A DNA stretch of 40,834 bases from Clostridia bacterium (lineage in GTDB: Bacteria > Bacillota > Clostridia > Oscillospirales > Acutalibacteraceae). The DNA is taken from positions 1 to 40,834 of the forward strand of contig JAFTVI010000009.1 in assembly GCA_017465825.1 (NCBI GenBank), in the 5' to 3' direction. Positions 16,161 to 25,169 of the stretch are shown one piece after another. Below the pieces are notes generated by a model. That model was not told the DNA's origin. It searched no databases and was given only the letters and a program-made list of their open reading frames with translations. Numbering within the stretch: position 1 is the first letter of the stretch; the number at the start of each line of letters is the position of its first letter. The translations under genes and the position numbers were made by a program.

Positions 16161-16200
16161 ATATTTTGCCGAATGCAAAATATTATGGAAAAGGCTTCGC
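16161..16200. repeat. small palindromes between rlmN and prpC
   Basis: ATATTTTGC-CGAAT-GCAAAATAT (16161-16183) is a perfect 9-base-pair hairpin. It is followed by GGAAAAGGCTTCGCCCTTATCC (16187-16208, running into the rlmN stop region), which resembles the GGAAAGGG/CCCTTT core of the larger repeats in the first 12 kb. It is probably a shortened relative of that repeat family. Confidence 0.45.
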
Positions 16201-16202
16201 CC

Positions 16203-17240
16203 TTATCCGTTTTGTTGTTTACTTCTTCTTAACTGACCGCAGGAGGCGTTTATGTCCGAGCCGAGCTCACGCCTTACGGTTACTGTATAGCCGCTTTTTT
16301 CAAGAACTGATGAAAATGCATATATGCGCTCCTTACTGCTGCGCACACACCCTGTTTCCTTAACCTCGTTAACAGGTATAAGATTTATATGGCAAAGTAT
16401 GCCTTTGAGCTTTTTCGCAAGGATTGCGGCACACTCGTTTGTATCATTGACACCGCTTACCATTGCGTATTCAAAGGAAATGCGTCTGTGAGTCTTATCC
16501 GTATAAGCCTTACAGGCTTTAAGAAGTGTATCTACATTCCATTTCTTGTTAACGGGCATCATTGAAGAACGGATTTCGTCCGTAGGCGCGTGGAGCGAGA
16601 TTGAAAGCGTAAGCTGTAAATTCTTCTCCATAAGCTCGTAAATTTTAGGTACGATTCCGCAAGTGGAAAGGGAGATGTGCCTCATAGACATATTCTGTCC
16701 CTGTTCGTCGGTGATGAGCTCAAGAAAACGCATTACATTATCGTAGTTATCAAGCGGCTCACCCATTCCCATTAAAACAACGTGGGAAATTTTAATATTG
16801 TTATCCCGCTGAGCAGTATAAATCTGTGCAAGAATCTCCGATGCGTTAAGACTTCTCACAACGCCGTCAAGAGTTGATGCGCAGAATTTACAACCCATTC
16901 TGCAACCGACCTGTGTAGAAACGCAGATTGAATAGCCGTATTTATACTTCATTAAGACGGATTCCACACATTCGCCGTCGTGCAGTTTAAAAAGATACTT
17001 TACAGTATCATCATACTCCGATATCAACTTTTTTTCAATAGCTGCGCCAAATATGACAAAACTGTCATTTAATTGCTGTCTTAAAGCCTTTGAAAGATTG
17101 GTCATCTCATCAAACGTGGTAACACATTCGCAGTGAAGCCATTTATAGACCTGTTTTGCCCTAAATGCAGGCTCCCCCATATCTTTTAAAGCTGCCGAAA
17201 GCTCACCGAAGGACATTGAAAGTATGTCTGTTTTTTCCAT
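16203..17240 (-). CDS. rlmN: 23S rRNA (adenine-2503-C2)/tRNA methyltransferase
   Basis: RlmN is a radical SAM enzyme that methylates C2 of A2503 in 23S rRNA, and of A37 in some tRNAs. In 345 residues the cluster motif CRMGCKFC gives C113, C117 and C120. C106 and C334 match the two extra cysteines used in methyl transfer in Escherichia coli RlmN. VLMGMGEPLDNYDNV is the GGEPL-like SAM motif. Its AAGGTGGAG ribosome binding site is embedded in the last codons of rsmB, 3 bases upstream of the gene, so translation is coupled. Confidence 0.97.
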   Translation of the reverse strand: MEKTDILSMSFGELSAALKDMGEPAFRAKQVYKWLHCECVTTFDEMTNLSKALRQQLNDSFVIFGAAIEKKLISEYDDTVKYLFKLHDGECVESVLMKYKYGYSICVSTQVGCRMGCKFCASTLDGVVRSLNASEILAQIYTAQRDNNIKISHVVLMGMGEPLDNYDNVMRFLELITDEQGQNMSMRHISLSTCGIVPKIYELMEKNLQLTLSISLHAPTDEIRSSMMPVNKKWNVDTLLKACKAYTDKTHRRISFEYAMVSGVNDTNECAAILAKKLKGILCHINLIPVNEVKETGCVRSSKERIYAFSSVLEKSGYTVTVRRELGSDINASCGQLRRSKQQNG

Positions 17241-17243
17241 AAT

Positions 17244-18527
17244 TTACTCCACCTTTTCAAAAGCAGCTATAAAAAATCCGTCACAGGAATATACAGAGGG
17301 TAAAACGGTGAGTGTTTTTCCGTCCCTGAAACCCTCGATTTGCGGGTCAATTTCAATCGCTTTAAAATCCTTGTTCTGCTCCAGGAATGATTTGCAGACC
17401 TCAACATTTTCTTCGGGAAGAAGTGTGCAGGTAGAATACACAAGTCTGCCGCCCGCTTTAAGAAATCTGCTTGAATTCTGCAGAATTTTCAATCCCAATT
17501 CGGGCAAAGAAGCAATCTCTGCCTCGTCTTTATACTTGATTTCGGGTTTTTTGCCCGTTACGCCGAAGCCTGAACAGGGCACGTCACAAAGGATTCTGTC
17601 TGCCACAGGTAACTGAGCGTTTTCGTCTGCACCGTCACGGAGCATTGTTTCTATAATACCAATACCGAGCCGATTTGCGGTATCGTTAATAAGCTTTAAT
17701 TTATGTTCGTAAATGTCACAGGAGATAAGTCTGCCCTCATTTTCCATCATCTGGGCAACAGTCATACTCTTACCGCCCGGTGCGGCACAAACGTCAATAA
17801 CTGTTTCGCCTTTTTTAGCATCGAGCACATTGGCACATATCTGCGAGGACATATCCTGAACGTGAAAAAGTCCCTTTTTAAAATCGGGCAGAGCAGTTAT
17901 ATCGCCCGAATTGTTTATAACAAAGCAATTTTCAAGCTGTGTTTCAGTCACATCACAGCTGAGAGCTTCATTTTTCAACGTATTCCTTCTTATGTAGATA
18001 TTCGCTGAGCCGAGAGAAGATGCCATTATGCTTTCTGCCGTTTCCCTGCCGTAATAAGCTACGAATTTTTTGCAGAGATATTCGGGGAATGAATATTTTA
18101 CACTCAGGTAATTTTCGCTGTCTTCATCGGGTAGAACAAGTCCGTTTGTGCTGACCTTGCGGAGCACGGCATTGACAAGTCCCGATGCAAAGGCGCATCC
18201 GTGCTTTTTTGTAAGCTTGACGCTTTCATTTATAGCGGCTGATGGCGGAATTTTATCCATAAACAACAGCTGACACGCACCCATACGCAGAATTGTAAGC
18301 ACCTGCGGTTTGAGCTTTTTAAGCGGCTGTGAAAGATACTGCGACAAATTGAAATCCACCGTAATTTTTCTTTCGAGAACGGTTTTTACGATACGGTGAG
18401 CCAGCACCCTGTCCTTTTCGGACAGAGAGTGTTCTTCGGGCAATTCCGTGAGTATTAAATTTGAATATGAGCCGTCTCTTTCGATTTTTGAAAGAGCCTT
18501 GAATGCCGAAGAACGTGCATCTGCCAT
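17244..18527 (-). CDS. rsmB: 16S rRNA (cytosine-967-C5)-methyltransferase
   Basis: RsmB (Sun) methylates C967 of 16S rRNA. The 427-residue protein has an N-terminal NusB-like RNA-binding domain (about 1-130) and a Rossmann methyltransferase domain. The latter has the SAM loop DVCAAPGGKSMTVAQMM, DVPCSGFGVTGKKPEI and YSTCTLLPEENVEV; the two cysteines in PCSG and STCT serve catalysis and release. It sits in the usual Firmicute position between fmt and rlmN. An AAGGAT site lies about 10 bases before ATG. Confidence 0.96.
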   Translation of the reverse strand: MADARSSAFKALSKIERDGSYSNLILTELPEEHSLSEKDRVLAHRIVKTVLERKITVDFNLSQYLSQPLKKLKPQVLTILRMGACQLLFMDKIPPSAAINESVKLTKKHGCAFASGLVNAVLRKVSTNGLVLPDEDSENYLSVKYSFPEYLCKKFVAYYGRETAESIMASSLGSANIYIRRNTLKNEALSCDVTETQLENCFVINNSGDITALPDFKKGLFHVQDMSSQICANVLDAKKGETVIDVCAAPGGKSMTVAQMMENEGRLISCDIYEHKLKLINDTANRLGIGIIETMLRDGADENAQLPVADRILCDVPCSGFGVTGKKPEIKYKDEAEIASLPELGLKILQNSSRFLKAGGRLVYSTCTLLPEENVEVCKSFLEQNKDFKAIEIDPQIEGFRDGKTLTVLPSVYSCDGFFIAAFEKVE

Positions 18528-18541
18528 AAAAATATCAATCC

Positions 18542-19264
18542 TTATCTTCGTCTGTTACCTCTGCCGAGGAACATAATTACAAATCTTAAAAGGTTTGCAA
18601 GAGTTACCGCAAGGGATGCCACATAGGTCATAGCCGCCGCACTGAGCACCTTTCTTGCGCCTTTCAATTCTTCCTCACTGCGGAGAAGTCCTGTTTCGTC
18701 GATTACTGCCAATGCTCTGCGGCTTGCGTTGAACTCAACAGGCAGAGTCGCAAGCTGAAACACGGCAATTGCGGAGTAAAGCCCCAATCCGATGTATATA
18801 AGCATATCAAAGCCCATAAAATAACCTAAAAGAGCAAGGGGAATACCTGCGTAAGAGCCGATATTGCATATGGGAATTATTGAATTTCTGATTTTAATGG
18901 GGACGTAATTCTGTGCGTGCTGAGCGGCGTGTCCCGCTTCGTGACAGGCTATACCCACCGATGCAATACTTGAACCGTAATAAACATCTCTCGACAGCCT
19001 TATTACGTTTGATTTAGGGTCGTAATGGTCGGACAGCTTGCCGTTTGTTTCTTCAATACGCACGTTCATTATGCCGTAATGACGAAGCACTGCCGCAGCT
19101 GCCTGTGCGCCCGTATAGCCGCTTGTGTTACGCACCTTTGACATTTTTGCATAAGCGGATTTTACCTTTGCCTGTGCAACCAATGAAAGGATAAACGCCG
19201 GCACTACAAGCAGGATATAAAGCCACGTGCCCGAATAAGAATAAAAATAATATGCCAAATCCAT
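18542..19264 (-). CDS. membrane zinc metallopeptidase (YugP/Zn_peptidase_2 type)
   Basis: This 240-residue integral membrane protein has the HEXXH zinc motif as HEAGH (H108, E109, H112) in GIACHEAGHAAQHAQNY. Hydrophobic segments lie near 13-31, 130-147, 150-170 and at the C terminus (about 208-232). It matches the family of neutral zinc peptidases that often sits inside the fmt-rsmB region in Clostridia. The substrate is unknown. It starts 2 bases after fmt and 14 bases before rsmB, clearly within the operon. Confidence 0.88.
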   Translation of the reverse strand: MDLAYYFYSYSGTWLYILLVVPAFILSLVAQAKVKSAYAKMSKVRNTSGYTGAQAAAAVLRHYGIMNVRIEETNGKLSDHYDPKSNVIRLSRDVYYGSSIASVGIACHEAGHAAQHAQNYVPIKIRNSIIPICNIGSYAGIPLALLGYFMGFDMLIYIGLGLYSAIAVFQLATLPVEFNASRRALAVIDETGLLRSEEELKGARKVLSAAAMTYVASLAVTLANLLRFVIMFLGRGNRRR

Positions 19265-19266
19265 AA

Positions 19267-20190
19267 TTACTTTCCAATCGTATCAATTTTATGTCCGAGA
19301 AGAAAGCTCTTTGCATCCATACGCTTTGAGCCTTCAAGCTGAACAGATGTGAGAGAAAGAAGCATTCCGTCACCGCAGGCAACAAGAATTGAATCCTTAT
19401 CCTCTTTTACTTTACCCACTTGGAGGGTCGTTTTTTCATTCGTAAGGCAAGAGGAATAAATTTTCAGTTTTTTACCGTCAAGACAGGTATATGCAACAGG
19501 CCAGGGGGACATACCTCTTACAAGGTTATGAATGTGGAGCGCAGATCTACTCCAGTCAATAACAGCCTCATCCTTTGAAAGCATTGCCGCATAGGTTGAG
19601 TCTGCATCGTTCTGCTTTTCGGGAATTATTTCGCCCTTTGTATACATTTCAATTGTTTTCATAAGCAGATCGGGAGCTGATTGTGCAAGAGCATCGAAAA
19701 CCTCGCCTGCAGTTGCGTTTATATCAATTTCATACTCCGATTTCAAAAGCATATCGCCTGTATCAAGGCCCTCATTCATAAGCATAGTTGTAATGCCTGT
19801 GACCTTATCACCTGCAAGCACACTGCGCTGAATGGGTGCCGCACCTCTGTACTTGGGAAGAAGTGAGCCGTGAACGTTGATGCAGGCATATTTCGGAAGG
19901 TCAAGAATATTCTTCGGGAGAATTTTTCCGTAAGCGGCAACAATGATATAATCAGGCTCGAATTTGCTTAAATAGTCATATGCTTCCTGCGTTCTGAGAG
20001 TTGAGGGCTGATAAACCTCAAGCCCCAGCGCAAGAGCCTTTACCTTGACATCTGAGGGAGCAAGCTCCTGTTTTCTGCCCTTAGGTTTGTCCGGCTGAGT
20101 GACAACACACACAACGTCAAAATTCTCTTTTACAAGTCTCTCAAGACAGGGAACGGCAAAATCGGGAGTTCCCATATAAATAACTTTCAT
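19267..20190 (-). CDS. fmt: methionyl-tRNA formyltransferase
   Basis: Fmt formylates initiator Met-tRNA using 10-formyl-tetrahydrofolate. The 307 residues begin with MKVIYMGTPDFAVP and contain the signature INVHGSLLPKYRGAAPIQ, with the catalytic asparagine and histidine, and GLDTGDML. The C-terminal tRNA-binding OB-like domain runs from about residue 205. It directly follows def (8 bases), pairing the enzyme that adds formyl to initiator tRNA with the one that later removes it from proteins. Confidence 0.97.
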   Translation of the reverse strand: MKVIYMGTPDFAVPCLERLVKENFDVVCVVTQPDKPKGRKQELAPSDVKVKALALGLEVYQPSTLRTQEAYDYLSKFEPDYIIVAAYGKILPKNILDLPKYACINVHGSLLPKYRGAAPIQRSVLAGDKVTGITTMLMNEGLDTGDMLLKSEYEIDINATAGEVFDALAQSAPDLLMKTIEMYTKGEIIPEKQNDADSTYAAMLSKDEAVIDWSRSALHIHNLVRGMSPWPVAYTCLDGKKLKIYSSCLTNEKTTLQVGKVKEDKDSILVACGDGMLLSLTSVQLEGSKRMDAKSFLLGHKIDTIGK

Positions 20191-20198
20191 AAAATCAC

Positions 20199-20666
20199 TT
20201 AATCCTTATATACTCTTTCGCCCTCAGCAAGTCTTTGAGTAAAGACTATACCGTCAAGGTGGTCAAGCTCGTGGCAGACGCATCTTGCAAAAAGACCTTC
20301 GCCCTCTGCCTCGTACCATTTGCCCGTTCTGTCCTGCGCTCTGAATTTAACCCACATAGGGCGCTGTGTCACACCCCATTTTTTAGGCAGGGAAAGACAG
20401 CCTTCGTTTTCACGCTGTTCACCTCTGCGCTCAATGATTTCGGGGTTGATAAGCTCCATAAAGCCGTGAGAATCACCCACATCTATAATAACAACGCGTC
20501 TTAAAATACCGATCTGCACAGCCGCAAGACCTACGCCCTCTGCCTTTGCAAGGGTATCCTTCATATCGCCTAAAAGAATCTGCAGCTTTGCATCAAAATT
20601 CACTACAGGTTTACTGATTTTTTTAAGAACTTCATCTTCCTCAGTTCTGATTTTTCTTAATGCCAT
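20199..20666 (-). CDS. def: peptide deformylase
   Basis: Peptide deformylase removes the N-formyl group from new proteins with a metal ion. The three motifs are present: GVGLAAVQIG (44-53), EGCLSLP (C90) and CHELDHLDG (H132, E133, H136). I chose ATG at 20666 (155 residues), nine bases inside the longest frame, because the AAGGATG site then has normal spacing; the upstream ATG overlaps that site. The length fits the shorter deformylases of Clostridia. Confidence 0.96.
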   Translation of the reverse strand: MALRKIRTEEDEVLKKISKPVVNFDAKLQILLGDMKDTLAKAEGVGLAAVQIGILRRVVIIDVGDSHGFMELINPEIIERRGEQRENEGCLSLPKKWGVTQRPMWVKFRAQDRTGKWYEAEGEGLFARCVCHELDHLDGIVFTQRLAEGERVYKD

Positions 20667-20681
20667 TTTTATCATCCTTAC

Positions 20682-23153
20682 CTAAAACATACTTTCCGGA
20701 TTCATATCTGCATAGGCAGTAATTTTGCCGTACAGTTTAAGTTTTGAGAACTCCTTAAGACATTCGGCAACGAGCTGCCTAAATGAGGGAGAATTTTTAC
20801 ATTTTATTATAAGCCGTTCTCTGTAATTATTGCTGATTTTTGCAATTTTCGGAGCAACAGGACCGAGAACGACAACTTTTTCGTTACTGTATTTTTCTGT
20901 AAGCTTTGCTTTGAAAAGTCTGAAAAATTCACGGGAGCCGTTACGGACAACAACTTCACCCTGTCCCACAAAATTAATAACGCATATATCGCAATAGGGC
21001 GGATAAATCATTCCCTTACGAATCATTATTTCCGTATCGTAAAAGGATTTGTAATCCTGCTGAGCCGCAAGCTCAATAACGGTATTTTCGGGAACGAGCG
21101 TCTGTATAACTGCTCTGCCGGACTTTTCACCTCTGCCCGACCTGCCCACGACCTGAGTAAGCAGATCAAAGGCTCGCTCGGTGCTTTTGTAATCGTCGTT
21201 ATAAAGCTGTTGGTCCACAGAAATTACACCCACAAGCGTAACATTGGGGAAATCAAGACCCTTAGCCACCATCTGTGTGCCGACCATTATATCATAATCG
21301 CCATCGGCAAACTGCTTGAACAGCTTTTCGTGGGAATTTTTTGCGGTGGTGGTATCTGCATCCATTCTGAGAATTCTTGCATCGGGAAACAGTATATTCA
21401 GCTCCTGCTCCACTTTTTGCGTGCCGAAGCCGGAAAAACGGACTGTATCGGCTCCGCAATCGGGACAAGAGGTTTTAACAGGCTCTGAATAGCCGCAGTA
21501 ATGACACATCAGTCTGTCATTTGCGGAATGATAAGTCATTGAAATACTGCAATTGGGACACATCATTACGCTTTTGCATTTTGTACAGGCTACAAAGGTA
21601 TTAAAACCGCGCCTGTTTATAAGCAGAATTGTCTGCTGTGAATTTTCAAGATTTTTGCCTATTTCCTCCGCAAGAGCTGTACTTATTGTCTGCATACCGC
21701 CCATATTCTCTTTCTGAGAAATGTCAACGACTTTGACCTCTGGCAAGCCCGACTTTGAATAGCGCTCGGTAAGCTCGGTAAGAGTATATCTGCCTGCAAG
21801 AGCCGATGCATAGGTATCAACCGACGGTGTGGCAGATGCAAGCACAAGCAGGGCGTTATTATAGGCACATCTGAAGCGTGCAACATCCCTTGCGTGGTAT
21901 CGGGGCGTCATTTCGGATTTGTAGGTACTCTCCTGCTCTTCGTCAATTATCATAAGTGAAAGATTTTGTACAGGTGCAAAGGATGCACTTCTTGTGCCGA
22001 TTACGATATTAGCTTCTCCTCTGCGGATGCGCTTCCACTCATCGGTTCTTTCACCTACTGACAGACCGCTGTGCATAACGGCAACCTTTTCGCCGTAGCG
22101 CGCGTAAAACATCTCCATAAGCTGAGGAGTCAAAGAAATTTCAGGCACAAGGACTATCACGCCCTTATTATCCTTTGCGGCATCGTCGATAAGACGCATA
22201 TATACCTTGGTTTTGCCGCTGCCCGTTACACCGAAAAGCAAGGCGGCTGCGGCTTTCTGAGAATTATACAGGTCGCTTAATTTATTATAAGCCTCCTGCT
22301 GCATTCCCGTAAGATTTATGGGAGCAACATTGCGCGGTGTCTGCCGCATTTTTATGGGAGTGCGGTAAACCTCCACATCATCATACCCCACAATGCCTTT
22401 GCGGTAAAGATTTTCGATTACCGACGCGGAAACACCTGTATAATAAGCCACTTCACGGCTTGTGCCGCTGCCGATATTACGGAGCAGATCAATAACAGCC
22501 GTCTGCTTCGAGGTAGGCTTGAAGGGCAACGTGTTATCCTGTAAATATTCGGGCATAAGATAAACGGTTTTTACAACGGCATCGTTTACTCTGCGGTTTG
22601 TATCCACATTTTTAATAAGATACCCCTTGCCGTAAAGCCCCGCTATTATTTTTGCCTCAGCCGTAAAGCCTAAATCTTTATATATTTTATTCTGTGGGAC
22701 AAAGCTGTCTTTTCTTTGGAGATATTCCATTATCTGCAATTCATCAGCAGAAAGATCTTCGGGCATCTGTACAGTACATTCATATGTGACACGGTAGCTC
22801 TCGACCACATTAAGGCACAATCCCGACGGAAGCAAAGCCTTCGCCGCATCAAAAAGTGTGCAGAAGGTGGTATCTGCAAGCCTTGTTGCAAGGGTAATCA
22901 TTTCCTGTGTAAGCAGAGGCTCCGGATCCTCCACGCTGAGAATTGATTTGAGCTTAACACCCTCGGGCACCGTATCGGAGAGCGCGAAAACAAATCCCTG
23001 CCTTTTTTTACTTCCTGTACCAAAACTGACTAAAACCCTACACCCTACGCTGATGCAATCGGTCAGGCTGTCGGGTATAAGGTAGTCAAACAGCTTATCA
23101 AAGCTATACGCCGTATTTTCAACGGCTATGGAAGCTGTCACAGGGACGTTCAA
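20682..23153 (-). CDS. priA: primosomal protein N' (replication restart helicase)
   Basis: PriA recognises stalled forks and loads the replicative helicase. The 823-residue protein has an N-terminal DNA-binding region, helicase motifs GVTGSGKTKVYMRL (Walker A), LMIIDEEQE (DEEx) and VGTQMVAKGLDFPNV, and a zinc-binding insertion with paired CxxC motifs (CTKC, CPNC, CHYC, CPDC). The start is TTG at 23153, supported by GGGGTGAT 5 bases upstream. In Bacillus coaBC lies between rpoZ and priA; here it is missing and only 21 bases separate priA from rpoZ. Confidence 0.96.
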   Translation of the reverse strand: MNVPVTASIAVENTAYSFDKLFDYLIPDSLTDCISVGCRVLVSFGTGSKKRQGFVFALSDTVPEGVKLKSILSVEDPEPLLTQEMITLATRLADTTFCTLFDAAKALLPSGLCLNVVESYRVTYECTVQMPEDLSADELQIMEYLQRKDSFVPQNKIYKDLGFTAEAKIIAGLYGKGYLIKNVDTNRRVNDAVVKTVYLMPEYLQDNTLPFKPTSKQTAVIDLLRNIGSGTSREVAYYTGVSASVIENLYRKGIVGYDDVEVYRTPIKMRQTPRNVAPINLTGMQQEAYNKLSDLYNSQKAAAALLFGVTGSGKTKVYMRLIDDAAKDNKGVIVLVPEISLTPQLMEMFYARYGEKVAVMHSGLSVGERTDEWKRIRRGEANIVIGTRSASFAPVQNLSLMIIDEEQESTYKSEMTPRYHARDVARFRCAYNNALLVLASATPSVDTYASALAGRYTLTELTERYSKSGLPEVKVVDISQKENMGGMQTISTALAEEIGKNLENSQQTILLINRRGFNTFVACTKCKSVMMCPNCSISMTYHSANDRLMCHYCGYSEPVKTSCPDCGADTVRFSGFGTQKVEQELNILFPDARILRMDADTTTAKNSHEKLFKQFADGDYDIMVGTQMVAKGLDFPNVTLVGVISVDQQLYNDDYKSTERAFDLLTQVVGRSGRGEKSGRAVIQTLVPENTVIELAAQQDYKSFYDTEIMIRKGMIYPPYCDICVINFVGQGEVVVRNGSREFFRLFKAKLTEKYSNEKVVVLGPVAPKIAKISNNYRERLIIKCKNSPSFRQLVAECLKEFSKLKLYGKITAYADMNPESMF

Positions 23154-23174
23154 TCAAAATCACCCCAATGAGAA

Positions 23175-23369
23175 TCAGTCTTCATCGTGAACGATAGACC
23201 ATTTGCCCTCTTCAAGCTCTTCAACAGCAACGCTTACGGGTTTATCAACAACGGGTACTTTATCGGGAGTGTTGTCTACGATCATTCTTGCTCTTTTTGC
23301 TGTTGCGGCAACAAGCTCATAGCGGCTTTCGCCGTTTTTAAGTAACTTCTGGATATCAACATTAAGCAT
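23175..23369 (-). CDS. rpoZ: RNA polymerase omega subunit
   Basis: This 64-residue protein promotes assembly of RNA polymerase. The core SRYELVAATAKRARMI and the tail KPVSVAVEELEEGKWSI are typical of clostridial omega subunits. It lies between gmk (18-base gap) and priA, as in other Firmicutes. AAAGGAAG about 9 bases before ATG supports the start. Confidence 0.95.
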   Translation of the reverse strand: MLNVDIQKLLKNGESRYELVAATAKRARMIVDNTPDKVPVVDKPVSVAVEELEEGKWSIVHDED

Positions 23370-23387
23370 AATTTACTACTTCCTTTA

Positions 23388-23954
23388 TTATTTTCTGTTA
23401 TCGCATATTATGTTGTACACTTTATCAACGGCGGACTGTAAATCGTCATTGACAACCGTAAAATCATAGTCTGCGCTTTTTTCAATTTCTGTTTTTGCAA
23501 TGCACATACGCTTTGCAATGGTTTCTTCGTCCTCAGTCTGCCTTGCACGCAATCTGTTTTCGAGAATCTCCTCCGACGGGGGCATAATGAATACGGAAAG
23601 TGCCTCGGGATAGAGCTTTTTAACGCCCTCTGCACCCTTTACCTCTATAACAAGGATAACAATTTTGCCGCTGTCTATTCTTTTTTGTACGTCCTCTTTG
23701 AGAGTGCCGTAATAATTTGAGCCGTAGCGTGCAAATTCAATAAAATCGCCCTGTTCGGATTTTTCAAGAAATTCTTTTGCGGAAATAAAATAATATTCCA
23801 CACCGTTCTGCTCATTGCCTCTGGGTGCTCTTGATGTAGCGGAAACAGACAAGGAAAGACTGCTGTCCCTTTTGAGAAGCTCATTTACGATTGTATCTTT
23901 TCCTGCACCGGAAGGACCTGAAACTATAACAAGCTTTGAAGCGATATCAGACAT
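23388..23954 (-). CDS. gmk: guanylate kinase
   Basis: Gmk converts GMP and ATP to GDP and ADP in nucleotide synthesis. The P-loop GPSGAGKDT is at 13-21, followed by [16 protein letters not shown] for GMP binding and the lid region [15 protein letters not shown]. The real start is ATG at 23954 (188 residues); longer readings of this frame run backwards through remA and are not plausible. The gene overlaps the end of remA by 8 bases, and its GGGGAGGAAG site lies within remA. Confidence 0.96.
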   Translation of the reverse strand: MSDIASKLVIVSGPSGAGKDTIVNELLKRDSSLSLSVSATSRAPRGNEQNGVEYYFISAKEFLEKSEQGDFIEFARYGSNYYGTLKEDVQKRIDSGKIVILVIEVKGAEGVKKLYPEALSVFIMPPSEEILENRLRARQTEDEETIAKRMCIAKTEIEKSADYDFTVVNDDLQSAVDKVYNIICDNRK

Positions 23955-24216
23955 CCACAACTTCCTCCCCGTTTTCGGCTGCCACTTCATTGAAGCGTTC
24001 ACCCAGCTTTTCAGTCTGTAAATAAGACAGTATAATATGGTCGCTGTCGGAAAGAAGAACTGCTCTTGTTTTTCTGCCGTGAGTGGCGTCAATGAGCATT
24101 CCCTTTTCCTTGGCGTCAACAATCATTCTCTTTATAGGTGCGGACTCGGGACTTACAATAGCAATAACACGCTGAGCGTTTATCATATTGCCGAATCCTA
24201 TATTTACAAGCTTCAT
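23947..24216 (-). CDS. remA: RemA-type DNA-binding regulator (DUF370)
   Basis: The protein has 89 residues. RemA in Bacillus subtilis is a ring-forming DNA-binding protein that activates biofilm matrix and osmoprotection genes. [21 protein letters not shown] and the basic segment [19 protein letters not shown] are hallmarks. The conserved position between yicC and gmk supports the call. In clostridia its targets are largely unknown. AAGGTGA 8 bases upstream supports the ATG. Confidence 0.95.
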   Translation of the reverse strand: MKLVNIGFGNMINAQRVIAIVSPESAPIKRMIVDAKEKGMLIDATHGRKTRAVLLSDSDHIILSYLQTEKLGERFNEVAAENGEEVVDV

Positions 24217-24228
24217 TCAGTATTCACC

Positions 24229-25107
24229 TTATTCTATGTTCTGCACCTGTTCGCGGATCTTCTCCACTTCGGATTTGATTTCAATTACAATTCGTGCAAT
24301 TTCAATATCGTTTGCCTTTGAGCCGATAGTGTTTGCCTCACGGTTGATCTCCTGTACAAGGAAATCAAGCTTTCTGCCGATAGGCTCTTCGGCTTTTGCA
24401 ATTTCGTGCAGCTGAGCGATATGACTGCGAAGTCTTACCGTTTCTTCTGCAACTGCGATTTTATCTGCGAAAATTGCCGCCTCGGTAAGGAGCCTTTGCT
24501 CGTCAACAGATGCATCGCCCAGCAGATCTCTCATTCTTGAAAGAAGCTTGTCGTTGTACTCTCTGATTGTTTCGGGAGAGCGTTTTTCAACAGCCTCTAC
24601 GTATGAAATAATAAGGTCACCTCTTGAAAGAATGTCTTCAATAAGCTTGGTACCCTCTGTTTCACGCATTGAAACGAATGCGTCAGCGGCTTCTTTAAGA
24701 GTTTCGTAAACACAGCTCCATATTTTGTCTTCATCTGCGGGAGCTTTTCTTACAAGAAAAATATCGTTATGAGATGCAAGGTCAGACACCTTGAAGTCAT
24801 TTTCGAGACCGTATTTTTCCGCAAGTGAGTTTATTGCGTTAACATAGCCTGCGGCGAGAGATTCATTAACCTGAACGATAACGTCATCGGTCTGTGTTGC
24901 ATCGATCTGAACACTGCACTCGACCTTACCCCTTGATATGATACCTCTTACTGCGGATTTGAGCTTGTCCTCAATAAAAGAATAGTTTTTATATACTCTT
25001 GAGGAGAACTCAAAATACCTGCTGTTTACGCTTTTAAGCTCAACTGTTACGGTAAGGCCCTCAAACTCCTTCTGAGCTCTGCCGTAGCCGGTCATACTTT
25101 TAACCAT
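24229..25107 (-). CDS. yicC: YicC-family endoribonuclease
   Basis: This 292-residue member of the YicC/YloC family starts with MVKSMTGYGRAQKEF and has ELKSVNSRYFE, both characteristic. The C-terminal half is the DUF1813-like conserved region with KLDFLVQEINREANTIGSKA. Family members have been described as endoribonucleases acting on RNA, including sRNA in E. coli. It is the first gene of the downstream operon and follows a consensus promoter. The ribosome binding site is AGAGGT. Confidence 0.92.
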   Translation of the reverse strand: MVKSMTGYGRAQKEFEGLTVTVELKSVNSRYFEFSSRVYKNYSFIEDKLKSAVRGIISRGKVECSVQIDATQTDDVIVQVNESLAAGYVNAINSLAEKYGLENDFKVSDLASHNDIFLVRKAPADEDKIWSCVYETLKEAADAFVSMRETEGTKLIEDILSRGDLIISYVEAVEKRSPETIREYNDKLLSRMRDLLGDASVDEQRLLTEAAIFADKIAVAEETVRLRSHIAQLHEIAKAEEPIGRKLDFLVQEINREANTIGSKANDIEIARIVIEIKSEVEKIREQVQNIE

Positions 25108-25136
25108 AGCTGTTACCTCTTTTTATTTATTATTAT

Positions 25137-25165
25137 ATTATAGTATAATCAGCTGATGTTGTCAA
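25137..25165 (-). promoter_or_regulatory. consensus promoter of the yicC-rsgA operon
   Basis: On the minus strand TTGACA (25160-25165), a 17-base spacer and TATAAT (25137-25142) match the housekeeping consensus exactly. It lies directly after the rluB stop codon (25170), so the downstream operon can be transcribed independently of the upstream genes. No terminator separates it from rluB. Confidence 0.9.
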
Positions 25166-25169
25166 CATT

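Noticed and set aside
23955-24122. N-terminal extension of guanylate kinase
   Set aside because: The added 56 residues come from out-of-frame remA sequence and precede the normal gmk start, which has a good ribosome binding site.
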